Assembly: GCA_030374805.1 (NCBI GenBank)
Contig: JARGSG010000032.1
Span: 124,001-188,000, forward strand
From: Gracilaria gracilis
Lineage: Eukaryota > Rhodophyta > Florideophyceae > Gracilariales > Gracilariaceae
Length of the DNA: 64,000 nucleotides
Direction of reading: 5' to 3'
Position 1 is the stretch's first letter. The number at the start of each line of letters is the position of its first letter. The notes beneath the pieces were generated by a model, which was not told the origin of the DNA, did no database searches, and saw nothing but the letters and a program-made list of their open reading frames with translations. The position numbers and the translations under genes are program-made. Shown here one piece after another: positions 10,991-22,438 of the stretch.

Positions 10991-13900
10991 CAGCGCTTTT
11001 GTCAATGGCTACACTTTACCCAGTCGCACCACATATCTACAAGCCGCCAAACGCTCCCGTCTTCAGTGTCAGGCGGCTTCCCAACTACGCTGTCACCGCC
11101 ATTGTAATGCTTAACCGCGCGCTTGTTTCCACCGCCGCCACCCATTTCGAGACTTATCCTTGTCCCCTTCAATCAAAACATTTTGAGCTCAATACTACTG
11201 TACTATATCATATATGATGAAATGTACCACATTTTTGTGTCGTCCCCTTTTTGCGGCAGCTCTCGCTTCAAACCTTACCGTAACTACAATATCATGCAGA
11301 ACCGTTATTATCTGCCCTTGTTAACATTATCCGGAGAAACAGCCTTCTAAGGTACAACGCTTCCCTTTGTGGCTGCGTCTATCTGTCCCTCCTAATCGTA
11401 AACGAAACCCTGCTCACTATGGCCAAAGAAAAACCTTAGTCCTTCATCCTCACAAAAATCTGACCTTCTGTCACACTACGAAGGTACATTAGCGCTACCT
11501 CGTGCAAGGCTGAATGTTTCCCACCCCACCGCCATCATCATCCAAAATACATATCGCTGTACGCCCACCGTCACTATCATTACCAGTCAGCTCACCGCGT
11601 CACCACAGCTAGCTAGCGCGCTATCAGCCCCAACGCTTCCAACAGATCATTGTTCATGCAAACTATGAACACTCACTCCAAGCTCAAGACCCGCCTCTCT
11701 TATTCGTCACCAAGCGCCGGTTGGAAACGGCTCGGAACAGTTTCAATACAGAACTCCAAATAAGCGAAGCGGAGAAGCCAAACAGCAAACAACTTTCTAA
11801 CCAATGAAATGCACATTCAACACCTACGCTTGCTCCTGAAGCCCAACAACCCAAGGCTACGCCTGTACCGTTAGAAGTGCGTCACGGTGCCAGTAGTGGA
11901 CCATGCTGTCATTTCTTTTAATTTGTATCTAACTGCTAAATCCCTGATCACTTGTTTCTTCATTTTCAGCCATTGAGCACCATCGATGTGTAGTGCAGAC
12001 TTCTAAACAGCTCCCTACGTCCAAGAAACGAAGATGCAATGCATCAAGAAGAATAATCGGCTGTCGCAAGCCATTTGTGTGAACGTGAGAACTGCTCAAC
12101 TTTAGTAAAAGGGTAACTTTATGAATGTATAGCACTCTCTATAAATAGTGGCCTACTTGAACAGCAACGCTCATAGATCATGAACAGCATTAACAACGTA
12201 AAGCAATGGCTCGACTCTTTTTACGTTGGACAACGTGCAACCCGCGAAAAAGATACATGACGGAACGAACATCGGGTCGAGAGCAAGTATACCGTCGGAA
12301 TGCCAAACTATCTTGAAGAAAAACTCTTTGAGGCGAACCCGAGCAGCAGAGGCTTTCTCCTTCTTCTTCAACGTGGTCCAGTGGTCCTTCTATCAAAGCA
12401 GCAGGAGCGTATATTGTAGGGAACTAACCCTGTTTCATCCTTAATTGCTGACGACGAGAACCAGTTTTGTCAACAGAGCAAAGCGCAGCAAGATACCTGA
12501 ACCCGCAGTGAGTGTTGTACGATCCACTCTTTGATATCTAATGCGCCCCTCGAATGTGGTGGACGTGACATTGTGTAATTCTGTACGCTTGTATGTGCAG
12601 AATTTTGCAATATGGGTTTAGCAGATGGTACCAGGCAATTATTCGACAGTAACATTAATTTTTGGCGCAGCTTTGCGGTTTGCTACCGGACCAATAGGAA
12701 ACGGCACTCGCAGGTGAGATAGTTTCTCAAACAAAGAACGAAAGGGATACTTCTTTCTGAACGTTATATCTCTAAAGCTGGGGGAAGGAGTATCCTAAAT
12801 GGCTGTTAGCTTGGACTCAGCTAGAAACACGTTACAATACGTGACACGGTTTTGAGTGGCATGATTTCGGTACTCATGAAGAAATCCAGACATCTCAAAG
12901 TAGTGGGTGGTTTCGTATGGGCCGAGCCTACCGAAAGAAGGCCCACGAAGTCAGCATCGGCTATAATGCGTCCTAATTTAGACTATCCCGAAGTATTGGA
13001 CCTGTGCGGGGCCAAATTACGTTGTAGTATAAGCAGATGGGTTACTGTCCGCTTGCCCAGTGGCCATGTGACGCCCAGCAGGCGCCCTTCAATACATTTT
13101 TTAGAATTAATTAAGAACCATTTTTGGCCATAACTGGCCTGAAACCACTGCGCATAGGGATATAGTCGTCGAGCCACTGAGGATTTCGATCAATGTGGCT
13201 GTTCCACCAAGTGACTTAGAGCCCTCTTTGACTCATAGAGCCTCATTATGGATAGTTTCCGCGGAAATGGCAGATGGAATGATTAATTGACATTCCCAAA
13301 GTTTTCTTCACTGCTGTCTTTAGTAGTACACAGCAACTACTGGATATGTTCAGGTCAAGCTATATGCAAGCGCTTCTGTCTCGACATTTTTCAAGCAGAT
13401 CGTCCGACAAGCACCCCCCCACGCACTCGCTTGGGTGGTTTTTAGCAACTTCATGGGACAACGTCGTTCTTGTTTGTCTCTAATAACTGGGACGGAGAGG
13501 CCTGTGAAAAGATAGGGCCCGAACCCAGGTGTCACAAGGGAGGTAGGGCTTACTGAAGCACTAAAGAGAGCCCAATACGGACTTACTACTCATATACGTG
13601 AGGTACATGATGTTCAAAGCACAGAAGATGAAGGTCTCGAACCAAGTTCTCGCACGCAACTATCATCTGTGAACGGAAATTTTCTGCAGCAAATTGGCAT
13701 AACAGATAGTAGACACCCTACAGATACCGGCGACGAAGCCCAGGAGGGAAAGTAATTATTCCTTGGGCTGCGCGCGAACGACCATCGTATCCTCCGAAAC
13801 GAACGTTTTGAAAACAGGTTCCATTTCAGTCCGTTCCTTTCCATGCTCATGAGGAGCAGTTTCGTTCTGTTTGTCAGCCAATCCATTAGAGTAATCCAAG

Positions 13901-14270
13901 AACCTATCATCGCACGCGCCCACATTGCTAAATACATAATTAAGTACGTACTTAATTAATCACAGGACCACGAATTACGATCTTAACCTCGTTGTCAGAT
14001 AGCATGTCACCGACACTGTTCGTCGCCCGCCAGCGTGAATGGGACTCCCCATCGTTGGATAGATATCTCAGAGCATCAACGCGAATTTTTCATATTCAGA
14101 AGCATGAGATGAATTGCACGTCTCCACAGTATCCTCCTGGCATCTACAGCAACTTCTTCAACAAAATTATGCTCTATAATCTCGGGGTTTACCGTTCACG
14201 ATGAGTACAGCAGTAGGGTTCGTGTGGTCCTCTCTGTTCCAATTTAAGCTGTGTAAATATCAACGAGCTT
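10991..14270. other. Long gene-poor stretch
   Basis: No gene can be supported. At about 12012-12034 the plus strand resembles 131-155, the basic N-terminus of the TNP2-type remnant (both encode a KKRRC/RKRRC patch), so a further small remnant is possible. From about 13580 to 13940 a plus-strand frame stays open except for one TAA (near 13755) and includes YGLTTHIREVHD, but no family is recognised. Elsewhere there are only scattered short ORFs. Confidence 0.3.
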
Positions 14271-14276
14271 CTTTGC

Positions 14277-14882
14277 TCAAGTTACACCCCATTCGTCAAT
14301 GCAGCGTCCAATATTTCTTGCACCTACGTGAACTTTCATCCATAACCTCAATTCAAATTCATGAAGTGTCACGACTGCCTTTTTGTTAGCGACTGAAAGG
14401 AGAGTGATCCCGAAATCTGCTATTGCCTGATAGAGAGCAATTCTCCATCCACCGATACAGTAGCGGTACATTCGTCCAACACTGTAAACTCTGGCCAATG
14501 AAATAGTAGACGAGCCACAGCTAACCGATTACATTCTCCCTCACTCAAAAAATCATCCCACGGCAACTGAATTACGGAACCTCCATATTGAGAGACCAAG
14601 GAACCGAGTTCTACACTGCATAAACTCGCCTCAGCTGCCTTCTTTTCAAAATTTATTTTTTGGCCAATCACAATTCTCGTTTATCTTGGATACATGAGTT
14701 GCTCTCCCAAAGAACTCGCATACAAACACGGGCTTTGAGACAGGTAAAATATATCTCTTCGGGCAGGTAGTGTGACTGTGCCTGGTTGGAGCGCCCACAG
14801 TCCGGCAAGCGTGCGCAGAAAAGTACTATTTCCATTACCAAAAGGCCCTGAATTGATCATGCTTGATCCTTGAATTACCTAA
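14277..14882 (-). pseudogene. ABCD/ALD-type ABC transporter ATPase domain, fragment
   Basis: ABCD proteins are peroxisomal half-transporters that import very-long-chain acyl-CoA. Only the nucleotide-binding domain is present. It starts with a degenerate Walker A, GPFGNGNST (near 14845), where the family's invariant Lys is Asn, followed by FLRTLAGLWALQPG and DIFYLSQSPCL (near 14740). After a stop the frame resumes with WDDFLSEGECNRLAVARL (signature, near 14530; LSGGE changed to LSEGE) and FTVLDECTA (Walker B, near 14500). A frameshift near 14440 leads to ITLLSVANKK (near 14395), where the H-loop His is Asn. No transmembrane half lies upstream; the domain is fused directly to a pyruvate dehydrogenase fragment. 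Loss of Lys and His plus the breaks make it inactive. Confidence 0.75.
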
Positions 14883-14883
14883 A

Positions 14884-15510
14884 AACTGCGCTTCTCTTCG
14901 TGAATGTCCCGATTCCGTAATGGTTTTTCTCACTTATAAACACAGTTGGTAGATTCCACAAAATAGATGTATTGATTAATTTAAAGATTTGCACTTGATT
15001 GACTGCAACATCACCGGACATGGTGAGTGCAACCTTTCCAATGTTTTTGTGGTTCTGGGCAAAGGCAAAACCAGCTCCAAGGAGGCTTTGAGCGCCAACA
15101 ATACTATTTCCACCATAAAAGTTATTCTAAGGTTTATACAAGTGCATAGAACCACCCTCACCCTTTTAAAAGCCGTTTACCTATCCTATGAGCTCCAAGA
15201 GTATGAATTTGACGTGTCAAAACGCGCTAGTTGTTTTCAATGAGTGTTGTACGCGGTGATATGGCAGTCGTCAAGTATAAAACCGGCCTCGATACCAACA
15301 GCCACAGCTTTCTGTCTATTGTACAGATGACAGAAGCCGCTGACTTTTTGTCGGGTGTAGAGTGCGTCGGATTCCATTTCCATACTGCGCATGCGATACA
15401 TGATACGGAAAACTACATGCAGTTCATAGGCACTGGAAACACCCTTGGGCTCTAGGGCGTCAATATTGTGAGTGACAAACGCGGTTGTATCGAATATGAC
15501 TTCTGCAGGA
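14884..15510 (-). pseudogene. Pyruvate dehydrogenase E1-alpha, N-terminal and central fragment
   Basis: E1-alpha binds thiamine pyrophosphate with E1-beta in the mitochondrial or plastid pyruvate dehydrogenase complex. The minus strand reads FRIMYRMRSMEMESDALY (near 15380-15440) and SGFCHLYNRQKAVAVGIEAG (near 15300-15350). After a frame change come KGEGGSMHLY and NNFYGGNSIVGAQ (near 15110-15160). The TPP motif is degraded (MSGDVAVNQ instead of GDGxxNQG, near 15000-15020). LWNLPTVFISEKNHYGIGT (near 14930) follows. At least four in-frame stops and a frameshift are present. Similarity stops near 14884, where ABCD-type coding sequence begins on the same strand, so the C-terminal third is missing. 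The N-terminal targeting part (near 15510-15890) cannot be judged. Confidence 0.8.
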
Positions 15511-15519
15511 ACCTGTTGT

Positions 15520-17060
15520 CACTGCGCAGCACTGAGGAAATTAGTAGAATTAGAGACGAGAGGATGGCGGAGGACGCCGATCGGGTGGAGGATCTTCGAC
15601 TGTGCTACCTGGATTGTGCGGCGGTGACAGGAACGAATGGAACAATAGAGCTTAGCAGAAAAGATGGTGGATGTAGCTAGCCTGTGTGGAAAGGGCAAGC
15701 AGCCGAAGCCCCAAGCTCACCAGGCCGTGGCGCCCGTCCATCGCAACGGAACGCATCATTGGTACAAACTTGTGGCAAAGCTGTTGTGAACGCTCGATCT
15801 GGCACGCTGACCATATTGAAGAGATGGAGCTCGATGAGACAATCGACGTAATTGACGCGGAGCTTGGAGGCTGCGAGACGATTCGCGGTCAATGATACGC
15901 GGTCCGGCGACCAAACAAATGCCCTGTCTGTCGCTTAATGAGGCGAATCAGCTCTAGTGACGAGCAGATTTTGCAGATAAGTGTTTGTACTTCAGCACGT
16001 TGCCAGGTTTCTGTGTGGTTTTTACGTTTGCACGTTGCACCGCGGGTCATTTCAATTCACCCCGCTGTGAGTTGCTTCACCACTGACGGCTACATATCCG
16101 ATCTTGTAATTGCCACTGGTCTACGTGAGCTGTGCTGCCGAACGCTCTATACATTGCACACCTCTGTCTCTGTCGCTTTCCATCGCGCTGTACCCGCCTG
16201 CAGTAGCATTCGGGGTGCTTGTCTCAGGCATGATTGCTGCCGAACTAAAACAAAGCCTTGGCTCTAGCTATACCTAACTTACTTTTCCAACTTCCGTGTG
16301 CCGCACAAGAACCAGTATGAACTGGTCGTCGAACAGGCTCTGAAACAATGTGTGTCCGACACAACAGAACCGGAACCACCCAGACGGCTCAATCTTGATA
16401 TGCTTTAGATACGAGACAAAGTGCTATCTGCAGTATGGTCCTATCTTGGCGCCGAAAATTTTACCATTCTGCCAATTCGGCGTTGATCTGACATGCGTAC
16501 GGTCCGAAGCACTGGCACCGCATTGCACAACATAATTCAATATCTCAGAGCCATCGAGAGCTACTAAAGCATTTGTACTCGTACAATACATGTGGAAGTA
16601 CTCTGTACGCAATGTGTTTCGTTGGCGTGCAAACGTTTTGTTTGTTCTGGGACATCAGGTTACCAAGACTTCTTCGCGTTTCGAAGGATTGTAACCACTG
16701 GCTTCCATTTTTCTTGTCACATATGAAATGTTTCTTCGCTTTTATTCGTCGGGTATTGTTGTAGGTCTAAATACGCCTGAACCTCCTCACCTTGCGAATG
16801 GATGCGTCAGTGAACCTAATGGAAAGCTCGTTGGTTCGGAAAAGAAGGAGACACGTCCAGTTGTTGGTAGTTACACGTTTGATGATTATAGAATAGAAGT
16901 AAGCGTTGTGTTGCTCCTATACCAATAAATGTTCTGTCATTTGAGAAGATTCGATAAAGTAATGACCTCTACTTTATTAAACACAGCTAGTGGCGCCATA
17001 GGCTTCATCCGATCATCCATTTGCCGTTATGGATAATCCAAACGACTCCCAAGTGGTGTC
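15520..17060. other. No recognisable gene
   Basis: Short ORFs only. A minus-strand reading near 16270-16600 has a few plausible coding stretches but no recognised motif. The plus strand at 16728-16928 has a 66-residue ORF of unknown type. Confidence 0.25.
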
Positions 17061-17091
17061 TGTCAAGTTTTTTCACGATTATTTTGTTCAA

Positions 17092-17883
17092 CTACTTTTT
17101 CGTTTGATACCGCGGCATAACGTTCGTGAACGAATCTATCGTGAATTCCCAACCGATATCGCTGTTGACCTGGTTCATTGGTTCCAAATAAAGAAAGCCT
17201 CGCGCTCCGAACAGAGGAACAAACGCGTAGGTGGGTGAAAGGCGCAAATTGTGTATTCTTGGTAACGGATGAGTGCCGGCAAGTTGGTGATTGTTTCTCA
17301 TGGCACTCGCCAACAGTCCTTCGAAATTTCTCCATGCGGATTCTGTAATCGGTCTTGTGTGTTCGGAACTGGCGTCTATGAGTTTGGCGATGAAGGCTTT
17401 TGCAGGGATTGTGGTGGGGGAAAGAGGGTAGAAGGATTCCAGGCGACAAAGTATTTGAGAGTGGGCTTGGCTTCGGATTTTCTTGTGTGAACTGAACGAA
17501 CTTGGTGTATGGAGGGATGCTCGACGTGTATGACTGGAGCCACTGTTAATTGAGGTGGAGAGATTTTCGGTCTGTGGACAAGCAGGTTGCCTTAGAAGAT
17601 GACTTGCGCCGCGTCTGCAGGCTGCTCCAACCTGGATGTTATGTAATGGCGTGGCGAGGAGTAACTTAGACGGCATTGTTTTAAGAGATGGAGTGTGAAT
17701 GTTTGGTATTCCAGATTGATATATGGTGAGAACGGCTGTGCGCGGGCGGGACAAGCGGGACGAAAAGTAAGAAGTGAGATGCGGTCGCCATCGGAGGTTG
17801 TACTTCATCGTGAATATGTTTGGTTTTTGAGCTAGGTATAGCGGTTGGGACGTTCGTGCTTTGGTATCATTGTACCATTGCAT
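17092..17883 (-). CDS. Hypothetical protein, 263 residues
   Basis: An ATG-started frame of 263 codons (ATG at 17881-17883) is unbroken, which is notable among so many short ORFs. The product is basic, rich in Ser, Thr, Pro, His and Arg, and has no membrane segment or recognised domain. The composition suggests an organellar presequence-like or disordered protein, or a chance ORF. An overlapping frame (17063-17449, 128 codons) weakens the case. Its base composition is like the flanks. Confidence 0.3.
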   Translation of the reverse strand: MQWYNDTKARTSQPLYLAQKPNIFTMKYNLRWRPHLTSYFSSRLSRPRTAVLTIYQSGIPNIHTPSLKTMPSKLLLATPLHNIQVGAACRRGASHLLRQPACPQTENLSTSINSGSSHTRRASLHTPSSFSSHKKIRSQAHSQILCRLESFYPLSPTTIPAKAFIAKLIDASSEHTRPITESAWRNFEGLLASAMRNNHQLAGTHPLPRIHNLRLSPTYAFVPLFGARGFLYLEPMNQVNSDIGWEFTIDSFTNVMPRYQTKK

Positions 17884-18519
17884 CGACCTTTCACTCGATC
17901 TCGTACTCTATTCTGGAGAGGCTGCGCCACGACTTACGCTCCTGTCAGTAGAAGGGTTACACCTCGTGTGCGCAGATTTTCGCCACGTTAGAGGTCATGT
18001 ACTTCTCCCTGCTTGGCCATTCACTTCAAGGTTTCTGCCACGTTGGACATGCAATGATTCCGTCAGAGGAAATTCGTCTTTTAAAAATCGAAGGAAAGCT
18101 TTAACCAACTTCTTGGGCTACCAGATTTTTCGACTGTACCTCATGACACGGATTCATCCTGTTCATTCTCTTTCATACGGATGACTTCAGCAACGTTGTC
18201 GTCCTTAGTAATTCAAAGCAAGATTTCGTTGTCGGCAGGGGGTTCTTCACACACTTGCAAAAAGTGCGTGAAGCATCAGATCTCTCGCGCCTTGTCTCAT
18301 AGCTCATAAAAGTACCTTCCGTTTTGTCCCGAGTAGATTGATGGTACTCGGTTCAACTCTGGATTATCTGCAGATATTTCAGAGCGTTCGGAAACAGTAT
18401 TCTCTCCCTTGCGATTTGCGTACCATCTGGAACGCTTGGCAAGCCTATCGTTGCGATCTTCATCTGCTTCGATTTCTCTCTTTTCACTCTAGAGCCTACG
18501 ATGGTTTTGCTTTTCTCAC

Positions 18520-18855
18520 TTACGGTTTTTTCAATTGCTCTCTATAGAGTCTGCCGCAAAGAGGGTGTTCTCGCATTATTCGAGAGACGAGCCATGTTTC
18601 CAGAAGCTTTGGACCCATATGTACTACTTTCTTTCTCTCCGGGCACGCATTATCCAAACCTACAGAATAATTAATTGCGAGCATCATTACATCCGATGGA
18701 ACTTTGACTCTGTCCAGCGGAAAGCCAATTTCTTCCAGTATGACAATAATTCTATAATTATTCGGCCTGTTTCCCGTGACGGAGACTGTTTGGAGGAAGA
18801 GCCTTTGCCCAAGACGTTTCGTGTAACGCGCCATATGGCACGTTACACGAACCAA
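18520..18855 (-). pseudogene. Possible glutathione S-transferase N-terminal fragment
   Basis: The open frame contains NRPNNYRIIVILEEIGFPLD (near 18700-18770) followed by MLAINYS. This resembles the thioredoxin-fold start of GSTs (PNxxKVxxxLEExGLPY ... FLxINP). The rest of the GST fold is not visible downstream, so at best this is a fragment. Chance similarity cannot be excluded. Confidence 0.3.
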
Positions 18856-19456
18856 ACTTCGAACGTCTTAAAACCTGAGAACCAATTGCCAAAACATCCA
18901 CGTACCATTACATATGTATAATGGACCAATTATCTGCATGGTACGTCAGTGTTCCGGCAACCACCGGACTCGACGCCGCTCAAGTTAACATCGTTGTCTT
19001 CATCTTTCTCTCGAGTTCCACTCACATCTCGCAGGTAAAAGAAATCCTCAGAGCTTTTCTACTTGCCTGAACCCCCAAGCACCAACCGCTGCACCTCAGG
19101 GTACAGCTGCCACCCTAATCGTAACACAATCATCTGTGCCCATTGCGGCGCCAACAGTCCCGTATCAAACAACGGGAGCTCGCGTTCTTGCTTCCGCATT
19201 ACTGCGTCATCACAGCTGCTCAGGCTGGGCTGTGTCCCAAATCCATAGCTAAAACTATACCAGTAGATCGTGTACCTGCTGATGGTGTAGACGAAACACT
19301 TGTTCATGGTGTCCAACAACCAACGGGACCAAGTGTGGGTCATTTGCCAGGATGTAGATGTACACTGATGTTAAGGTTTCCAAATACAAGCGAGTGACGG
19401 CCGAACGGTTGTGTCAACCGAAGCAGTCCTCACTGCACTATTATCTAGTTTTTGAG

Positions 19457-19496
19457 TGATCGACTATTACTCACACGTGTGAGTAATTGTCGATCA
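19457..19496. repeat. 40-bp near-perfect palindrome
   Basis: Two 20-bp arms are inverted copies with one mismatch, centred on CACACGTGTG, and there is no spacer. The next 40 bases contain further self-complementary words (ATCAGTGCACTGAT and GATGAT...ATCATC). It could extrude as a cruciform or be the remnant of a small inverted-repeat element. No gene lies within 300 bases. Confidence 0.75.
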
Positions 19497-19499
19497 TCA

Positions 19500-20158
19500 G
19501 TGCACTGATGATGCACTCATCATCGCGAGAACACAATGTTCTCTTCGTACTAGGGAAGAAATGTCACTGCAGTTCTTACTGAAAAGGGAAGCATTATGAA
19601 CTTTGTCTCTGTTTCTCATGGAACAAACTTTTATTTCTGGTTGATTTAGCTTCGATATTGTTTAGAGTTCTTCATAATCGCTTCTCTTTCATCAAAAGTT
19701 CTGCCGAGGATAGAATTTGGAGCATATTCCAGTGCAACTGCCACCCTTGAACGAACCATTTCCGTATTCACGTGACCTTGTACCGGGGGCCTTATACCGA
19801 ATGTATCTTCTTATTTCTACATGGGAGTCAGGACGCATTCCATCTAAGACTCCCACGCTTCTCACGATGACCTGCGCAACTCTTAGGTTTTTCTTCGCAC
19901 ACTATCGCAGTACAAAGCTACCGTCGTTTCTGTTACATCCCCGTTTTTGTCACAAGAGCAAAACCAGAAAAACGAGATGTTCGGCTTCCCGGGAAGTGAG
20001 TGGAGATGAAATGATCATGCAGTGTCACTTTGTTCGTTCAAGTTCGATTCTGAACGGCTTCAAATTTTCACTTCCAACTCCTAAAAGCGCTCTATAGTTC
20101 CTTCAATATCACATGGTTTAATGAAATATGGACGTCGAGTCTCGTTTGTGGATCTAGA
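19500..20158. other. No recognisable gene
   Basis: A plus-strand ORF of 126 codons (19717-20097) shows no motif. The rest is open only in short pieces. Confidence 0.25.
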
Positions 20159-20886
20159 TTACTTTCCAAGCCGAACACCTCTAAGTGTTTCAGTAATCCT
20201 GTAATTTCTATTTTTGTGTGCTGATCCCCCTCTATCAAGACAATATCGATGACCTGATATGTCTATGACTCCTATGCTTCTCTGGATAACTTGTGCCATC
20301 TCTGTCGAAAGCGAAGTATGTTTTCTTCCTTCCGTGTAATAAAGGTCATAGTTGGGTTCCCCAACACTACCGTACTGGCACAGGACGTCGACTAAAACTA
20401 CCCTAACCTTCTTTTTCTGCATATTGTGCGCCATAATGTTCAATGTTACCTCTAGTATCTTCCGCACACTGCTATAGTACATATCTCTTTGTACGATTCG
20501 ATCTCTCTCGTTTTCGTCAAGTGAAGAATTGGTCGAAGAGATGACACTATCCTTCTCTAAAATGGGACGAGTGGCGATGCAGTGCTTCTGCCCCGATTCT
20601 CTCTTCTTCCTACGACGCCTCTCATACGCGTTAAATGTGTCAATTAATACTTTCCGGTTCTTCTTCACGATTGTTGCACCGTGAAACTCCTTCACTCGCG
20701 CAATTCGAAACGAAGTTGACGGGTGGGGGAAAGACTGGCGAACAAATTCTCTAACAGTTCTTTCTCGCTCATTTGAAAGCAAGTTTGAATCAATTTCGTA
20801 TTCGTACCCATGACTGGTGACTCCAACACCTTACTCGGTACTATTAATTGCAGTCTCCCTTGACACATGGGATATGGTTTGGTCAC
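20159..20886 (-). pseudogene. TNP2-type transposase, C-terminal remnant (second copy)
   Basis: The 207-codon frame 20159-20782 aligns by eye with the C-terminal part of the transposase remnant at 2460-3060. REFVRQSF...VKEFHGATI matches DKFLNHQF...FKRYQSANI, and LCQYGSVGEPNYDLYYTEGR matches IRWQYGCIYNKQFDLVYTRD. GVIDISGHRYCLDRGG matches GYLDISNRRYFIEQSA. The upstream part continues in another frame (20692-20886). The catalytic core is absent; the DIRS-like element begins about 0.5 kb further right. Conservation of DISxxRY in two diverged copies suggests a real C-terminal domain of this transposase family. Confidence 0.65.
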
Positions 20887-21457
20887 TTATACTAGGTTCT
20901 TCGGCTCCGAGCCCCTGTGCGTCAGTGACGGGAGTTACTTCATTATTCGCATGTCGTATCGCAATGAGCTGGAAGTTTTTGTGAAACAAATGCGCACAAA
21001 GATTCAAACTAGCAATGGCGGAAATAAATGCGAAAATTTATTTCCTACTTGGAGACCTTAGCCAGCTCACTTCGTTCGTACAATGGGTTGAGGCTACGCA
21101 GTGGCTTCGCTTTTACGCTCGCATCGCTGTTGGAAAAAAGGGAAGAAGGGAAGAAAAGAATATGACAACAACAATGACTTTAGTGCAAGCTACAATTATT
21201 AAAAAACCACGCGAAGCATCAGCAAGCGTCTCCATCCATCATAGAACCAGATCAAAAACCCAACACACCCCCCTCGAACCCCACCTTATCTGACCCATCT
21301 CAGGCCCACCCGCGGCAAGACATCTACACGCGGATAGGCCTGTCCAAAACCTCATCCGAGACCATTAACGACTTAGGTCCAGATAGCATTACGATTCCAG
21401 GATTCCATTTCCATTACTACTTCTACTTCTGATTCCATGGCAGACTCACGACTGTCC

Positions 21458-22438
21458 TTAAAGATCCTCCAAACCCCCAGCCCAACTTGGCAACGGTACG
21501 TTGAAAAGCGCTAGAGCATTGGTGACTACCGCCTCAAACCGATTTCGTTGTTGTGGAGACAGTTCGTTTAAGCTTTGATGAAGCTTATGGGGCTGGAGGT
21601 AGAGTTTAAAGTTTCTGTCGCTGGTCCACCGTCCTCTATATTTAATCTCTTCATCCGACAGCCTTCCAAATAACTTATCGGTCGTCGCCCCTCCAAACCG
21701 CAGCATGTGCGGAGTGACGGCGAAGGGCAACGACAATCGGCTTGCAGAACGGCGAATGATAGCTCGAAAACGCGCTGGCGCATATGGGAATAGCTCAGCG
21801 CGCTCCAAAATCTTTCGTCGCTCCACTAATCTGTGCAGGAGCACAGCAATAAGATATGATCGAATTGTGACGGCCTCATTGCGCCCCCGTTTACCAATGG
21901 TTATATTCATTGTTGCGTAATGGGGACGCCTTTCCAAAAATCCCAAGAAAACCACATCTGCTACCTTCAGTTGCAATAGATCCCCTAAACGCAAATACCC
22001 TTCAAAGAGTAATAATAGTCCAATTCCAACATCTACTTCTCCGTACCGGATTAGGTCGCGTGCCATAGCGTATACAACCATCTCCGGACATACTCCATGA
22101 TGCTCGGTTGGGCGACTCACTGCCCAACCGCGGATGCTTAAAGATGATAATGAGAGTTTTCCTTGTAAGTGCGGTAAATAAAATTCCAGAGCGGCTTTAG
22201 CTTGTGCGACTCCTGACGACTTCAAACTTTGATTAGCATTAAACAACTCCACACAATAACGCGTGAATAACCGATCGATGTCCTTAGCATTATTATAACG
22301 CCTATCCGACTCGCTCAACGTTTCCAGCCATGCCATGAACTGCTGCAAGTGTTTATCATAATTCCGGCGCGTATTAGGCCTTAGCCGCTTGTGGGCTAAC
22401 TCAAACAGCCCGTGAGGGTTTGTCTGCTGGGTTGACAT
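21458..22438 (-). CDS. Tyrosine recombinase of the DIRS-like element
   Basis: This enzyme integrates the circular cDNA. The first in-frame ATG (22436-22438) gives about 326 residues; the open frame extends back to 22495. The N-terminal half is a SAM-like core-binding region (RPNTRRNYDKHLQQFMAWL, near 22330-22380). The catalytic half shows the R-H-R-Y tetrad. GYLRLGDLLQL (first Arg, near 21985) is followed by TPHMLRFGGATT (His and second Arg, near 21690-21715). RWTSDRNFKLYLQ (nucleophilic Tyr, near 21600-21630) completes it. No internal stops. Its start lies inside the last 13 codons of the RT ORF in another frame, as in related elements where expression depends on overlap or reinitiation. Confidence 0.85.
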   Translation of the reverse strand: MSTQQTNPHGLFELAHKRLRPNTRRNYDKHLQQFMAWLETLSESDRRYNNAKDIDRLFTRYCVELFNANQSLKSSGVAQAKAALEFYLPHLQGKLSLSSLSIRGWAVSRPTEHHGVCPEMVVYAMARDLIRYGEVDVGIGLLLLFEGYLRLGDLLQLKVADVVFLGFLERRPHYATMNITIGKRGRNEAVTIRSYLIAVLLHRLVERRKILERAELFPYAPARFRAIIRRSASRLSLPFAVTPHMLRFGGATTDKLFGRLSDEEIKYRGRWTSDRNFKLYLQPHKLHQSLNELSPQQRNRFEAVVTNALALFNVPLPSWAGGLEDL

